From contig JBGVIJ010000009.1 of the NCBI GenBank assembly GCA_045123075.1, positions 1-64,000 of the forward strand: a DNA stretch of 64,000 nt, given 5' to 3'. This document shows, piece by piece, positions 8,333 through 16,616 of this stretch (position 1 is its first letter; each line of letters begins with the position of its first letter). Source of the stretch: JAHHUH01 sp045123075. Its GTDB lineage: Bacteria; Bacillota; Negativicutes; Acidaminococcales; Acidaminococcaceae. The position numbers and the translations under genes were made by a program. The notes under the pieces are model-generated. The model was not told the DNA's origin and did not search any database. It was given only the letters and a program-made list of their open reading frames with translations.

Positions 8333-9187
8333 TTACTTGTTATTCAGTTCAATCATTTTTTCAATTGCTGCCAACCCACACTCAACGCCGTGGTCGTGGA
8401 GTTCTAAAAGCTTGTCGGGTTTGATAGAAAGACGCGCAATTTCCAAAGGTTTTTCAGGACGGATGATAATAACTTTACCGTCACGTTCCATTTGTTCGAT
8501 ACGCTCTAACTGTTCATTGTAAAGCTTAGGACGATTTTGCATTGCTTTCCATAATTTAGGATATTGACCATACCAAGCTTTGAGGAGCAGTTTAGGAACA
8601 GAACCTTTTTTGCGATAGCCTTCGTTACGGGTGAGAACAACGACAAATTTTTTGTAGCCTGCTTCAATGGCTTTGTCGATGGGGATGGGAGAAACGATGG
8701 CACCGTCTAAGAGGGGACGGTTATCGATATTGACGATAGGCGCTAAGAAAGGCAAGGAAGCAGAAGCGATTACTGATTCAAAGGCAATTTCTGCACGTTT
8801 GTTGTAATGCCAAACAGCTTCGCCGGTTTTGATATCGGTAGTGCCAACGTGAAGCTCACCGGGATAATTAGCATAAGTTTCGTAATCGAAGGGAAGCAGT
8901 TTTTTAGGAAGGGTATCAAAAATAAAATCCCAGCCAAAAAGACTACCAGTACGTAAATAATTGTTAACGCTAAAGTACGGTTTAGTGCCAACATAATTTT
9001 CAATTATTTTGCGGGTACGCATGGGCTGATGAGACATATAAGATAAAATATTGCACGCCCCTGCGGAAACCGCTGTTATATATGGAAAGGTTAGTTCGTG
9101 TTGTAAGAAAGCTTCGAATACGCCGGCACTGAACATGCCACGCATACCGCCACCTTCTAAAACTAACGCAGTATTTTCTAAATGCAT
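8333..9187 (-). CDS. patatin-like phospholipase, YjjU type
   Basis: 284 residues. Oxyanion-hole motif GGGMRG (12-17), nucleophile elbow AVSAG with Ser41, and catalytic Asp161 in LLDGAIVSPIP form the patatin Ser-Asp dyad. The first glycine of the usual GxSxG is Ala here. It resembles bacterial YjjU-type patatin proteins of unknown physiological substrate; lipid acyl hydrolase activity is the family expectation. The start at 9187 is set by GGAGG about 8 bases upstream; the frame stays open further upstream but without a ribosome site. It stands alone, with no signal peptide, so it is likely cytosolic or membrane-associated. Confidence 0.85.
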   Translation of the reverse strand: MHLENTALVLEGGGMRGMFSAGVFEAFLQHELTFPYITAVSAGACNILSYMSHQPMRTRKIIENYVGTKPYFSVNNYLRTGSLFGWDFIFDTLPKKLLPFDYETYANYPGELHVGTTDIKTGEAVWHYNKRAEIAFESVIASASLPFLAPIVNIDNRPLLDGAIVSPIPIDKAIEAGYKKFVVVLTRNEGYRKKGSVPKLLLKAWYGQYPKLWKAMQNRPKLYNEQLERIEQMERDGKVIIIRPEKPLEIARLSIKPDKLLELHDHGVECGLAAIEKMIELNNK

Positions 9188-9232
9188 AGTATATAACCTC
9201 CAACAGATAAAATTATACACTATGAAAAACGT

Positions 9233-9268
9233 AAAAGACACAAGTTGACATTAGCTCTTGTGTCTTTT
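9233..9268 (-). terminator. terminator of the dipeptidase gene
   Basis: AAAAGACACAAG (9233-9244) pairs with CTTGTGTCTTTT (9257-9268). It lies downstream of the minus-strand dipeptidase gene. Confidence 0.7.
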
Positions 9269-9298
9269 GTTGTAATCAAATATTTAATTTTGGAGTGC

Positions 9299-10246
9299 TT
9301 ACAATACTTTTTTCAGTAAGTTGATAGCGTTTTTGTGTGTCAGTTTTTCGATAGTGCTATCGCTATAATTTTTGCTTTGCAAGTATTCAACAATAGCTTT
9401 GTAAGATTGTACGCCTTGCATATCGTAGGGCAGGGTAGTACCGTCAAAGTCACTGCCAAAACCTACGTGGTCGTCGTTGCCCATCAAGTTCAGCATATAA
9501 TCAATGTGCCGATAAACGTCATCAATGCAAGCTTTATTGATATCTTGGTTTAAGAATTGTCTTGCATAAGTAACGCCAATCATACCGTCATTTTCATTAA
9601 TGGCGAGTATTTGTTTATCGTCTAAATTGCGAGGATGGGGGCACAGGCCTTTAGCACAAGAGTGAGTTGCAATGATAGGTTTAGTGGAAAGATTAATAAC
9701 ATCCCAGAAGCCGGCAGGTGCAATGTGGGAAACGTCTACCAAAATACCAAGACGGTTCATTTCTTGAACAACTTTTCTGCCGAAAGTAGTCAAGCCACCA
9801 CCGCTACATTCTTCGTTTACGCCGTCAGCAATATCGTTACGATTGCTCCAAGTTAAAGTCATAGCACGGAGTCCCAGTTCATATAAGCAACGCAGCGCTT
9901 CAAGGCTACCGTCAATGGCGCCGCCCTCTTCAATGGCAAGTAAGGTTGCAGCTTTATGGTTCAGTGCATTGGCAGCGTCTTCTTTAGTTAAAATGGGGAG
10001 CACGTCAACTCCATCAGAACGCATTTGTTTAAGCTCTTGGTTGTATTTATCTAAAAGTTGTAAGGTGTAGCGCAAGCCACCGTAATAACGGAATTCGTGA
10101 GTAGGAACGAAGATGGCGCAAAATTGTAAGCCACCACCCAGTTCAATCATGCGCTTGATATCAAAGTGTTGGTCGTTACTGTAGAGGGAAGTGCCTTTTT
10201 TATATAATTCGGTCAGAGTGTCGCAATGGCAATCAACGATGTACAT
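9299..10246 (-). CDS. M19 membrane-dipeptidase (renal dipeptidase) family protein
   Basis: 315 residues. The N-terminal DCHCDTL holds the His-x-Asp zinc pair (H7, D9). LLAIEEGGAIDGS supplies the bridging Glu, and DVSHIAP and ATHSCAK give further metal ligands, followed by GFGSDFDG. These zinc enzymes split dipeptides, often with low specificity. There is no signal peptide, so it probably acts in the cytoplasm on imported peptides. The ribosome site AAGGACGG precedes the ATG at 10246. It is a single-gene unit between a dispersed repeat and the patatin gene. Confidence 0.9.
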   Translation of the reverse strand: MYIVDCHCDTLTELYKKGTSLYSNDQHFDIKRMIELGGGLQFCAIFVPTHEFRYYGGLRYTLQLLDKYNQELKQMRSDGVDVLPILTKEDAANALNHKAATLLAIEEGGAIDGSLEALRCLYELGLRAMTLTWSNRNDIADGVNEECSGGGLTTFGRKVVQEMNRLGILVDVSHIAPAGFWDVINLSTKPIIATHSCAKGLCPHPRNLDDKQILAINENDGMIGVTYARQFLNQDINKACIDDVYRHIDYMLNLMGNDDHVGFGSDFDGTTLPYDMQGVQSYKAIVEYLQSKNYSDSTIEKLTHKNAINLLKKVL

Positions 10247-10276
10247 AATAAATTACCGTCCTTGTTAGAATTATGA

Positions 10277-10322
10277 AAGGCTCCCTTTAGAGGGAGCTGT
10301 CAGCATTGCTGACTGAGGGAGT
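10277..10322. repeat. short double-hairpin intergenic repeat
   Basis: GCTCCCT/AGGGAGC (10280-10297) and GTCAGC/GCTGAC (10299-10313) hairpins, then TGAGGGAG. It resembles the GGCTCCCT...GAGGGAGC...CTGAGGGAG repeats that recall tells me are scattered in many Firmicutes genomes. Only one copy was seen in this window. Confidence 0.6.
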
Positions 10323-10340
10323 ATTTATTTTCATTATAAC

Positions 10341-10370
10341 AAAAAGGACTGCCTTACGACAGTCCTTTTA
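10341..10370 (-). terminator. terminator of dcuC
   Basis: AAAAGGACTG (10342-10351) pairs with CAGTCCTTTT (10360-10369), 20 bases after the dcuC stop codon. Confidence 0.85.
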
Positions 10371-10389
10371 ATTTTTAGAGAAGTGTTTC

Positions 10390-11760
10390 TCACCAGTTGG
10401 TGTAGTAGTAGAAGAAGGTCATGCCTACGTTACAAAGCATAGCGCCTGCCATGGGGATTGCAGTACGTTTCACCAAGTCGAAGGAAGAAACGCCACCCAT
10501 ACCGGAAGATACTACGATAACCGCAGTAATCGGGGAGCAGTTACGCATAATGGAAGCTGCAAAGTGCATGGGGAGAAGCATCAATACCGGGTGCAAGCCA
10601 CTGTGAGCAGCAACGGCCGGAGTAAGAGATGCGAATGCGAAGAAGGGAGCGTTACCACTGCCCATAACGATTGCAGAAATGGAGATGATACCTACCATTA
10701 CCAGCATCATAGCCATCGGAGGGAAGCCTAAGCTTTTGGAACCGTCAATCAAGCTGCTGATTGCGCCCATGGAAATCAAGCCTTGTGCAAAGGTTTGACC
10801 TGCTACGATCAAGGTGATTACGTTAGCCATTTGCATACCCAAGCCATCGAAGAAGGTTTGAATATCATCAAATACTTTTTTGCCATCACGCCATCTGATA
10901 AATTCACAGCAAACGCCTACGAAGAGACCAATGAACATTGCCATAACGATGTTCATTTTAATGGAAGTAATCCACAGGGAGCTGAAGGAAAGAATCAAGG
11001 ACAGGGGGATAACAGGGAGGATTGCGTACCAAATCGGAGCGTTATCTGCTTCGTCTTGTACTTTTTCAACTTCAACAGGTTTTACAACGTGACCGTCACG
11101 TTTGTCCATATATTTTTGAGTGAAGTAATGGAGCGCGCCAACAACGATGAAAGCAAGTGCTACGATGGGAACTTGGTAATGGCTCCAGTAAATTACCGGA
11201 TCAACGCCAGCCATTTCAGCGGAGTAGATGGTACCGGTGTCACTGGGAGACCAGTCGAAGCACAGGGTAGTTGCTACAGCTGCGGTTGCAGAAAGACGGC
11301 TTACGCCCAAGCCAATCAAGATGGGGAACATGGTTACCATAAGGAGCATTGCCAAACCGGAAGCACTGTTGATGCACAGACCAATTAACATACCGGTAAC
11401 CCAAGTGCCTGCCAATACCAAGTAGGGGGATTTCAAAGCTAACAAGGGTTTAATGGTTAAACGAACCAAGGAGCGAGATGCGCCAATTTTGTCCATGTAA
11501 CGAGCAAATGCGCCTACGGACATAATGTTGAGACCAAGCTTAGCAGCGTTGGAGCTCATAGTTCTACGAATAAATTCAAATGCGTCAAAGAAGGAGCAGC
11601 CAGTAGTAGCTTTTTCACCTAAAATTTGACCATAACCTAAAATTACAGCTAAGTACATTAAAACCATACCGCCCATAAAAAGAACCGGTTGGGGTTTGAA
11701 CTTTTTGTAGATTAAATAACCAACCCAAAAAGTTACAATGGCAGAGATAACCAGTGCCAT
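10390..11760 (-). CDS. dcuC: anaerobic C4-dicarboxylate transporter, DcuC family
   Basis: 456 residues, about 12 membrane segments over the whole length. The sequence follows the DcuC family (GILGEKATTG-like start region, NIMSVGAFARYMDKIGAS, GLCINSASGLAMLLMVTMFPILI, CFDWSPSDTGTIYSAEMAG, IVMGSGNAPFFAF, NCSPITAVIVVSSGM). DcuC carriers move succinate, fumarate or malate in anaerobes. Together with the mutase operon downstream this suggests succinate uptake for propionate formation (inference). The ATG at 11760 has GAGAGG 10 bases upstream; a TTG one codon earlier is possible. A good promoter precedes it. Confidence 0.88.
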   Translation of the reverse strand: MALVISAIVTFWVGYLIYKKFKPQPVLFMGGMVLMYLAVILGYGQILGEKATTGCSFFDAFEFIRRTMSSNAAKLGLNIMSVGAFARYMDKIGASRSLVRLTIKPLLALKSPYLVLAGTWVTGMLIGLCINSASGLAMLLMVTMFPILIGLGVSRLSATAAVATTLCFDWSPSDTGTIYSAEMAGVDPVIYWSHYQVPIVALAFIVVGALHYFTQKYMDKRDGHVVKPVEVEKVQDEADNAPIWYAILPVIPLSLILSFSSLWITSIKMNIVMAMFIGLFVGVCCEFIRWRDGKKVFDDIQTFFDGLGMQMANVITLIVAGQTFAQGLISMGAISSLIDGSKSLGFPPMAMMLVMVGIISISAIVMGSGNAPFFAFASLTPAVAAHSGLHPVLMLLPMHFAASIMRNCSPITAVIVVSSGMGGVSSFDLVKRTAIPMAGAMLCNVGMTFFYYYTNW

Positions 11761-11797
11761 CAATCATCATCCTCTCTTCATATAAAATAATACTAAA

Positions 11798-11826
11798 ATT
11801 ATATCATTTGCAAAAAGTTTTGACAA
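11798..11826 (-). promoter_or_regulatory. promoter of dcuC
   Basis: On the minus strand TTGTCA (11826-11821), a 17-base spacer and TATAAT (11803-11798). Confidence 0.75.
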
Positions 11827-11841
11827 TCTATAAAAACTGTG

Positions 11842-11935
11842 TAAAAGCGTTAGAAGTGCCGGAAGACGCGAAAAAAGCAACTTACGAAGCGATTGCGTAC
11901 TTGGTGGTACGTTGAGCTAGTAAGTTGCTTTTTGA
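11842..11935 (+). repeat. structured dispersed repeat, copy 1
   Basis: It shares AGCGTTAGAAGT-CCGGAAG-CG and GCGTACT-GGT-GTACGT-GAGC with the minus strand of 20700-20805. In this copy a 14-bp perfect stem (AAAAAGCAACTTAC 11872-11885 with GTAAGTTGCTTTTT 11920-11933) encloses a smaller GTAC/GTAC hairpin. The outer stem can also end mntR transcription on the minus strand. Confidence 0.65.
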
Positions 11936-11954
11936 CAAAGTATAACGGCGCTTA

Positions 11955-12323
11955 TCACGCTTTGCTAAGTTGGGCTTTGATACCAGCAAATGTCTCAGGG
12001 CTAATAATATGCTCGATACGGCAAGCGTCTTTTTCTGCAATTTCTTCAGGAACGCCTAACACATCGTGAATGTAACGAGTTAAGATGGTGTGGCGTTCTA
12101 AAATAGCAGTAGCTTTTTTCAAACCTTCTTCTGTTAAAAGAAGACGACCGTCAGTTTCCATGGTAATGAGATTTTCTTTCTTCAAGATACTCATGGCACG
12201 ACTAACGCTAGGTTTGGTAAAGTTCATTTCATTGGCAACATCTATGGAACGCACACTGCCGTTGCGTTGTGTTAAAACGAGAATAGTCTCCAGATAATTT
12301 TCACCGGATTCGAGCAAGGACAT
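11955..12323 (-). CDS. short DtxR/MntR-family metal-dependent repressor
   Basis: 122 residues: an N-terminal winged helix (VANEMNFTKPSVSRAMSILKKENL) and a dimerisation/metal domain, with no C-terminal SH3 part, as in MntR. Likely metal ligands are E8/E12, H78 (LERH) and C101-x-x-E104-H105. B. subtilis MntR has Glu99 where this protein has Cys101, which matches the DtxR/IdeR ligand Cys102. Metal choice (Mn versus Fe) is therefore open. The start at 12323 is fixed by GGAGG; the frame is open further upstream without support. A palindrome in the divergent spacer may be its operator. Confidence 0.85.
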   Translation of the reverse strand: MSLLESGENYLETILVLTQRNGSVRSIDVANEMNFTKPSVSRAMSILKKENLITMETDGRLLLTEEGLKKATAILERHTILTRYIHDVLGVPEEIAEKDACRIEHIISPETFAGIKAQLSKA

Positions 12324-12363
12324 AACAGAACCTCCGAGAGTTTTATTAGAGAATATTTTATCA

Positions 12364-12381
12364 TATCTATCTGAATAGATA
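12364..12381. promoter_or_regulatory. palindrome between the DtxR-type regulator and the FkbM gene
   Basis: TATCTA (12364-12369), 6 bases, TAGATA (12376-12381). It sits upstream of the regulator and just upstream of the FkbM gene -35, so it could be an operator. Confidence 0.4.
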
Positions 12382-12389
12382 AAGTAGTA

Positions 12390-12417
12390 TTGAGCCAAAG
12401 AGAAGATAGTGTATAAT
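12390..12417 (+). promoter_or_regulatory. promoter of the FkbM-family gene
   Basis: TTGAGC (12390-12395), 16 bases, TATAAT (12412-12417), 28 bases before the start codon. Confidence 0.65.
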
Positions 12418-12444
12418 GAGAGTAACAACCTTGGAGGAATTTTT

Positions 12445-13515
12445 ATGTTAAGTTTTATAAAAGAAACTGTGAGTGTTTGGGAACACTTGCAGCAAACTAC
12501 TAAGCCTATCGTTCTTTACGGAATGGGTAATGGCGCCGATAAAATTGTGGATTGGTGCGAAGCTAACTCCGTAAAAATTGCAGGCATTTTCGCCAGCGAC
12601 GAGTTCGTGCGCGGACAAGAATTCCGTGGTTTTAAAGTGGAGCGTTATGCAGACATTATCTCCCGTTTTGGAGAAGACATTCTTGTAGTAATTGCTTTTG
12701 CTAGTGAACGTGAAGAAGTCTTGGCTCGCTTTAAAGAATTGGCGGAAGCTCACGAAACTGTAGCACCACATCTTTCTCTTTTTGAAGAGCCTGAAACTGT
12801 GAGCCTTCCTTGGCTTGAAAAGTATGAAGCTGAACTACAAAAGGTTTATGATAATTTGGCGGACGATGTTTCACGTGAAACATTTGCTGCTGTTTTGAAT
12901 TATAAGTTGAGCGGGAAGGTGGAATACCTTTTTGCTTGCGATACTGTTCGTGAGGACGATTTGCGTCAGCTCTTTACCTTCGGCGAAAACGAAGTGTATA
13001 TGGATTTAGGCGCTTATAATGGCGATACGGTGCAGGAGTTTTTGAAATTGGTAGACGGCAAATACCAACACATCATTGCCGTAGAGCCTGATCGACGCAA
13101 TTGCAAGAAGCTTAATGCTATGGCGGAAGAGCTTGGCGAAATCACTGTGCATCAGTGCGGCGTGTGGAATGAAGTTGGGGAATTGGGTTTCTCTGATAGC
13201 GGGGGAAGACAGTCTACATTCTTGGCAGTGCAAAAGAAAACCGTTCCTGTAAATTCCATTGATAACCTTGCGGACGGCAAACCTGTTTCCTATATTAAGA
13301 TGGATGTTGAGGGCGCAGAAGTACAAGCCATTGAAGGTGGTAAAGCTGTAATTACAAGCTTTGCTCCCAAAATGTTTGTAGCGGCGTACCATTATGACAT
13401 TGATATTTTTAGACTACCGTTGCTTTTGTGGGAGCTTGTTCCTGAATATAAAATCTTCTTTAGAAAGCATCCCTACATTCCGGCGTGGGAACTGAACTTT
13501 TTAGTTGTAAAATAG
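12445..13515 (+). CDS. FkbM-family SAM-dependent methyltransferase with N-terminal nucleotide-binding-like part
   Basis: 356 residues. The N-terminal ~100 residues contain PIVLYGMGNGADKIVDWC, a Rossmann-like glycine-rich segment often fused to FkbM or glycosyltransferase-type proteins. The C-terminal half is the FkbM methyltransferase: SAM motif VYMDLGAYNGDT (near 183-195), acidic VEPD, and IKMDVEGAE (near 282). These enzymes O-methylate sugars or other small molecules; the substrate is unknown. The ATG at 12445 follows GGAGG. The gene contains a perfect parS site (12867-12882) that encodes DVSRET, so its sequence is constrained at both DNA and protein level. Confidence 0.8.
   Translation: MLSFIKETVSVWEHLQQTTKPIVLYGMGNGADKIVDWCEANSVKIAGIFASDEFVRGQEFRGFKVERYADIISRFGEDILVVIAFASEREEVLARFKELAEAHETVAPHLSLFEEPETVSLPWLEKYEAELQKVYDNLADDVSRETFAAVLNYKLSGKVEYLFACDTVREDDLRQLFTFGENEVYMDLGAYNGDTVQEFLKLVDGKYQHIIAVEPDRRNCKKLNAMAEELGEITVHQCGVWNEVGELGFSDSGGRQSTFLAVQKKTVPVNSIDNLADGKPVSYIKMDVEGAEVQAIEGGKAVITSFAPKMFVAAYHYDIDIFRLPLLLWELVPEYKIFFRKHPYIPAWELNFLVVK
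12867..12882. other. parS (ParB-binding) site 1, inside a coding region
   Basis: TGTTTCACGTGAAACA, the 16-bp consensus ParB/Spo0J site. First of five identical sites in the window. Confidence 0.9.
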
Positions 13516-13734
13516 CGGGACAAAGGCGTTCCAAGCAGGACAAAATGCACCTTTTGTAATTTAAAGGTGGAATGTCTACGGGAAAAATGTTATAGTGACA
13601 AAAGTTTTAATTTTTCGTGAAAGATTTTGTAAACTGTAAGCAGGAAAAAGCAAGAGGAAATAGAATATTTAACGAAGAAGAGTAGGAAGTTCTCTCTGTA
13701 TATAAAATCTTATTTTAAAAGGAGTGTATTTGTA

Positions 13735-14763
13735 ATGAAAAAATCTACTTGGGTTTTAGGCGCAGCTGCATTATTGGCATTGTCCGTAGCAGTAGCTGGC
13801 TGCGGTGGCGGCGACAAAAAAGAAGCTGCTAAAGGTGTTAAAGGCGAATTGATGGTTTACACCTCCATTTATCCTGACATTATCGACAATATGTGCAAAC
13901 CTAACTTGGCTAAAGCTTTCCCCGAAATGAAAGTTAACTGGTTCCAAGGCGGCACTGAAAAAGTTGTAACCAAAATCACCGGCGAAATGAAAGCTAACAA
14001 AGTTGGCACCGACGTATTGATGGTTGCTGACCCCTCTTACTACCTGAAATTGGACAAAGAAGGCTGGCTCATGCCTTACCAATCCAAAGAAGCTGCTAAC
14101 GTTATCGCTGATAAAGATAAAGAAGGCGCTTGGTACTCCGTTCGCGTTTGCAACATGATCATTGCTTACAATGCTGACAAACTGAAAGCAGAAGATGCTC
14201 CGAAATCTTGGCAAGAATTGACCGATCCGAAATGGAAAGGCAAAATCGCTATGCCGAACCCGATGCTCTCCGGTACCGCTTATGTAGCAGTTGGTGCATT
14301 GGCTGACAAATTCGGTTGGGAATACTTCGACAAACTGAAAGCTAACGGCATCCGTGTTGAATCCGGTAACTCCGCAATTCAAAACAAATTGTTGACCGGT
14401 GAATATGCTGCTGCAATGATTTTGGAAGAAAACATTCTGAAATTGGCTGCAACCAAAAAAGAACCTCTGAAAGTTTCCTATCCGGCAGAAGGCGTTATCA
14501 ACATTCCTTCCCCGATCGCAATCTTCAAAACTACCAAAAATGCTGAAGGCGCTAAAGCTTTGGTTGACTGGTGGTTGTCCAAAGAAGGTCAAGAAGCTGT
14601 TGTTAAAGGCTGGATGCACTCCGTTCGCGGCGACGTTAAAGAACCTATCGGTTCCGTTCCGACCAAACAATTGGTTGAAAACAGAATTAAAGTTAACTGG
14701 CAAAAACTTGCTGACAACAACGCAGCAATCAAAGAAGAATTCCGTAAACGCGTTATGGAATAA
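13735..14763 (+). CDS. AfuA/FbpA-like iron(III)-type ABC substrate-binding lipoprotein
   Basis: 342 residues. Lipobox VAGC gives lipid-anchored Cys23, then a type-II periplasmic binding fold (ELMVYTSIYPDIIDN..., GTDVLMVADPSYYLKLDKEGWL, WQELTDPKWKGKIAMPNP, GEYAAAMILEENIL). This resembles AfuA/FutA iron and phosphonate or thiamine-type binders; the ligand is not certain. It is followed by a strong hairpin before the permease gene, a layout that gives more binding protein than permease. The codons are those of a highly expressed gene. A second related binding protein closes the cluster. Confidence 0.82.
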   Translation: MKKSTWVLGAAALLALSVAVAGCGGGDKKEAAKGVKGELMVYTSIYPDIIDNMCKPNLAKAFPEMKVNWFQGGTEKVVTKITGEMKANKVGTDVLMVADPSYYLKLDKEGWLMPYQSKEAANVIADKDKEGAWYSVRVCNMIIAYNADKLKAEDAPKSWQELTDPKWKGKIAMPNPMLSGTAYVAVGALADKFGWEYFDKLKANGIRVESGNSAIQNKLLTGEYAAAMILEENILKLAATKKEPLKVSYPAEGVINIPSPIAIFKTTKNAEGAKALVDWWLSKEGQEAVVKGWMHSVRGDVKEPIGSVPTKQLVENRIKVNWQKLADNNAAIKEEFRKRVME

Positions 14764-14801
14764 TCTTTACGTTTAGTTAAGGTTAAAATTTTGTGATATA
14801 T

Positions 14802-14842
14802 GGGAAAACAGGGACGTTTTTGCGCTCCCTGTTTTTCCCGTC
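14802..14842 (+). terminator. leaky terminator between binding protein and permease
   Basis: GGGAAAACAGGGA (14802-14814) pairs with TCCCTGTTTTTCCC (14826-14839). It lies 40 bases after the binding-protein stop and before the permease gene, so it probably sets operon polarity. Confidence 0.75.
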
Positions 14843-14930
14843 TTATAAAACCAGCTAATTTTAGGTAAGGTTTACTTGAAGTTGGCTTAACCCCTTAATT
14901 TTTTTAAGGGAAAGGAGAATTATAGGTTCT

Positions 14931-16601
14931 ATGTTATCTAGAATTAATAGCAAATTTATTGTTATAAGCCTGTCCGTGTTGTTGCTCTTGTATTTCGTAA
15001 TCTTCCCCATGGGCGTACTGCTGTATGACAGCGTGGTTTATGATGCAAGTATTAACTTCGACAACTATCGCGCAGTATATAGCCAAGACGTAAACTGGCG
15101 CGCGCTTACAAATACAATCAACCTGTCCTTATTAGTTATGATTGCCAGCGTAATCATCACCTTCCCCCTTGCTTGGTTGGTTGGTCGAACTGATATGCCT
15201 GGTAAAAAAGGTTTCCGTACTTTGCTGGTTTCCAGCTATATGATTCCCCCGTATGTAGGTGCAATCGCTTGGGTACAACTTTTGAACCCCAGTGTTGGCT
15301 ACATGAACAATTTCTTTAAAGATATTTTAGGTTTGTCTCAAGCTCCCTTTGATATTTACACTTTCTGGGGTTTGGCTTGGGTATTGACCTTGTTCTATTC
15401 TCCCTTTGCTTTCATCACCATTTCTCGTGCGATGGAAAAAATGGACCCCACCTTGGAAGAAGCTGCTCGTGTTTCCGGTGCTTCTCCCATGCGTACTTTG
15501 CTTGACGTAACATTGCCCTTGATGGCACCTTCCATTTTGGCAGGTGGGCTCTTGGTATTTATCGCAGCTGGTTCTTGCTTCGGTATTCCCTCCATCGTTG
15601 GTATGCCCGGTAACATCGAAGTATTGACTACTCGTATCGTTACCTATGTTTACATGGGTAGCATCGAAGGTGTTCGCGAAGCAACTGCTTTGGCAGCATC
15701 CTTGATGTTCTTAGCTAACACCTTGCTCTTCTCCATGACTTGGTTGATTGGCAAAAAAGATTACACTACCATCAGTGGTAAATCTACTCGTCCCAACATC
15801 GTTGAATTGGGCAAATGGAAATGGCCTGCATTCTGTGCAGTTGGCGCTTACGGTATGATTTCCGTAATCATTCCTTTGGGCTCTATCGTAGTAACCTCTT
15901 TGCTGAAGAGTATGTCCAAACCTGTTACTTTGGATAACTTGGGCTTCGATTCTTGGATTCCTGTTGTTACCAGTGCTCAATACTTGGAATGCATTTGGAA
16001 CTCCGTAATTTACGCAGTGCTTGCTGCTACCATCGGTACTGCACTGTCCCTGTTCGTTGCTTACTTGGCAGTTAAAACCACTGTTAAAGGCAGAACCATT
16101 CCTGACCTCTTGACCGTTATCGGCGGCAGTACTCCTAGTATCGTAATTGCATTGGCATTGGTAATTACCTTCTCTGGCAATTATGGTTTGAATCTGTATT
16201 CCACCGTTTGGATTTTGGTTGTATCTTACTTGGTAAAATATATGACTATGTCTGTTCGCACCATCGCTGCTTCTCTTAGCCAAGTACATAGCTCCTTGGA
16301 AGAAGCTGCTCTTAACTCCGGTGCTGACTGGCTCCGTTGCTGTAAGGACATTATCATTCCCCTTATTGCGCCTTCCGTTATCGCAGGTTGGTTCTTGATT
16401 TTCATGCCGTCCTTCTACGAATTGACTATGTCTTTGTTGTTGTACGGTGCTGAAACCAAAACCATCGGCGTATTGCTGTACGATTTGCAAACCTATGCAG
16501 ACGCACAAAATGCTTCCGTACTTTCCGTAATCATTTTGGGTGTTGTATTGATTGGCAACTTGATTCTCAACAAAATTTCCAAAGGTAATGTAGGTATTTA
16601 A
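14931..16601 (+). CDS. FbpB-like ABC permease with two fused membrane domains
   Basis: 556 residues with about 12 membrane segments in two homologous halves, as in FbpB/AfuB iron permeases. Each half carries the coupling EAA loop: LEEAARVSGASPMRTLLDVTLPLMAP in the first and LEEAALNSGADWLRCCKDIIIPLIAP in the second. One chain therefore forms the whole channel. The next gene, 15 bases on, supplies the ATPase. Substrate is inferred from the binding protein: ferric iron or a related anion/chelate. Confidence 0.85.
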   Translation: MLSRINSKFIVISLSVLLLLYFVIFPMGVLLYDSVVYDASINFDNYRAVYSQDVNWRALTNTINLSLLVMIASVIITFPLAWLVGRTDMPGKKGFRTLLVSSYMIPPYVGAIAWVQLLNPSVGYMNNFFKDILGLSQAPFDIYTFWGLAWVLTLFYSPFAFITISRAMEKMDPTLEEAARVSGASPMRTLLDVTLPLMAPSILAGGLLVFIAAGSCFGIPSIVGMPGNIEVLTTRIVTYVYMGSIEGVREATALAASLMFLANTLLFSMTWLIGKKDYTTISGKSTRPNIVELGKWKWPAFCAVGAYGMISVIIPLGSIVVTSLLKSMSKPVTLDNLGFDSWIPVVTSAQYLECIWNSVIYAVLAATIGTALSLFVAYLAVKTTVKGRTIPDLLTVIGGSTPSIVIALALVITFSGNYGLNLYSTVWILVVSYLVKYMTMSVRTIAASLSQVHSSLEEAALNSGADWLRCCKDIIIPLIAPSVIAGWFLIFMPSFYELTMSLLLYGAETKTIGVLLYDLQTYADAQNASVLSVIILGVVLIGNLILNKISKGNVGI

Positions 16602-16616
16602 GAAGGAGTGTAATAA

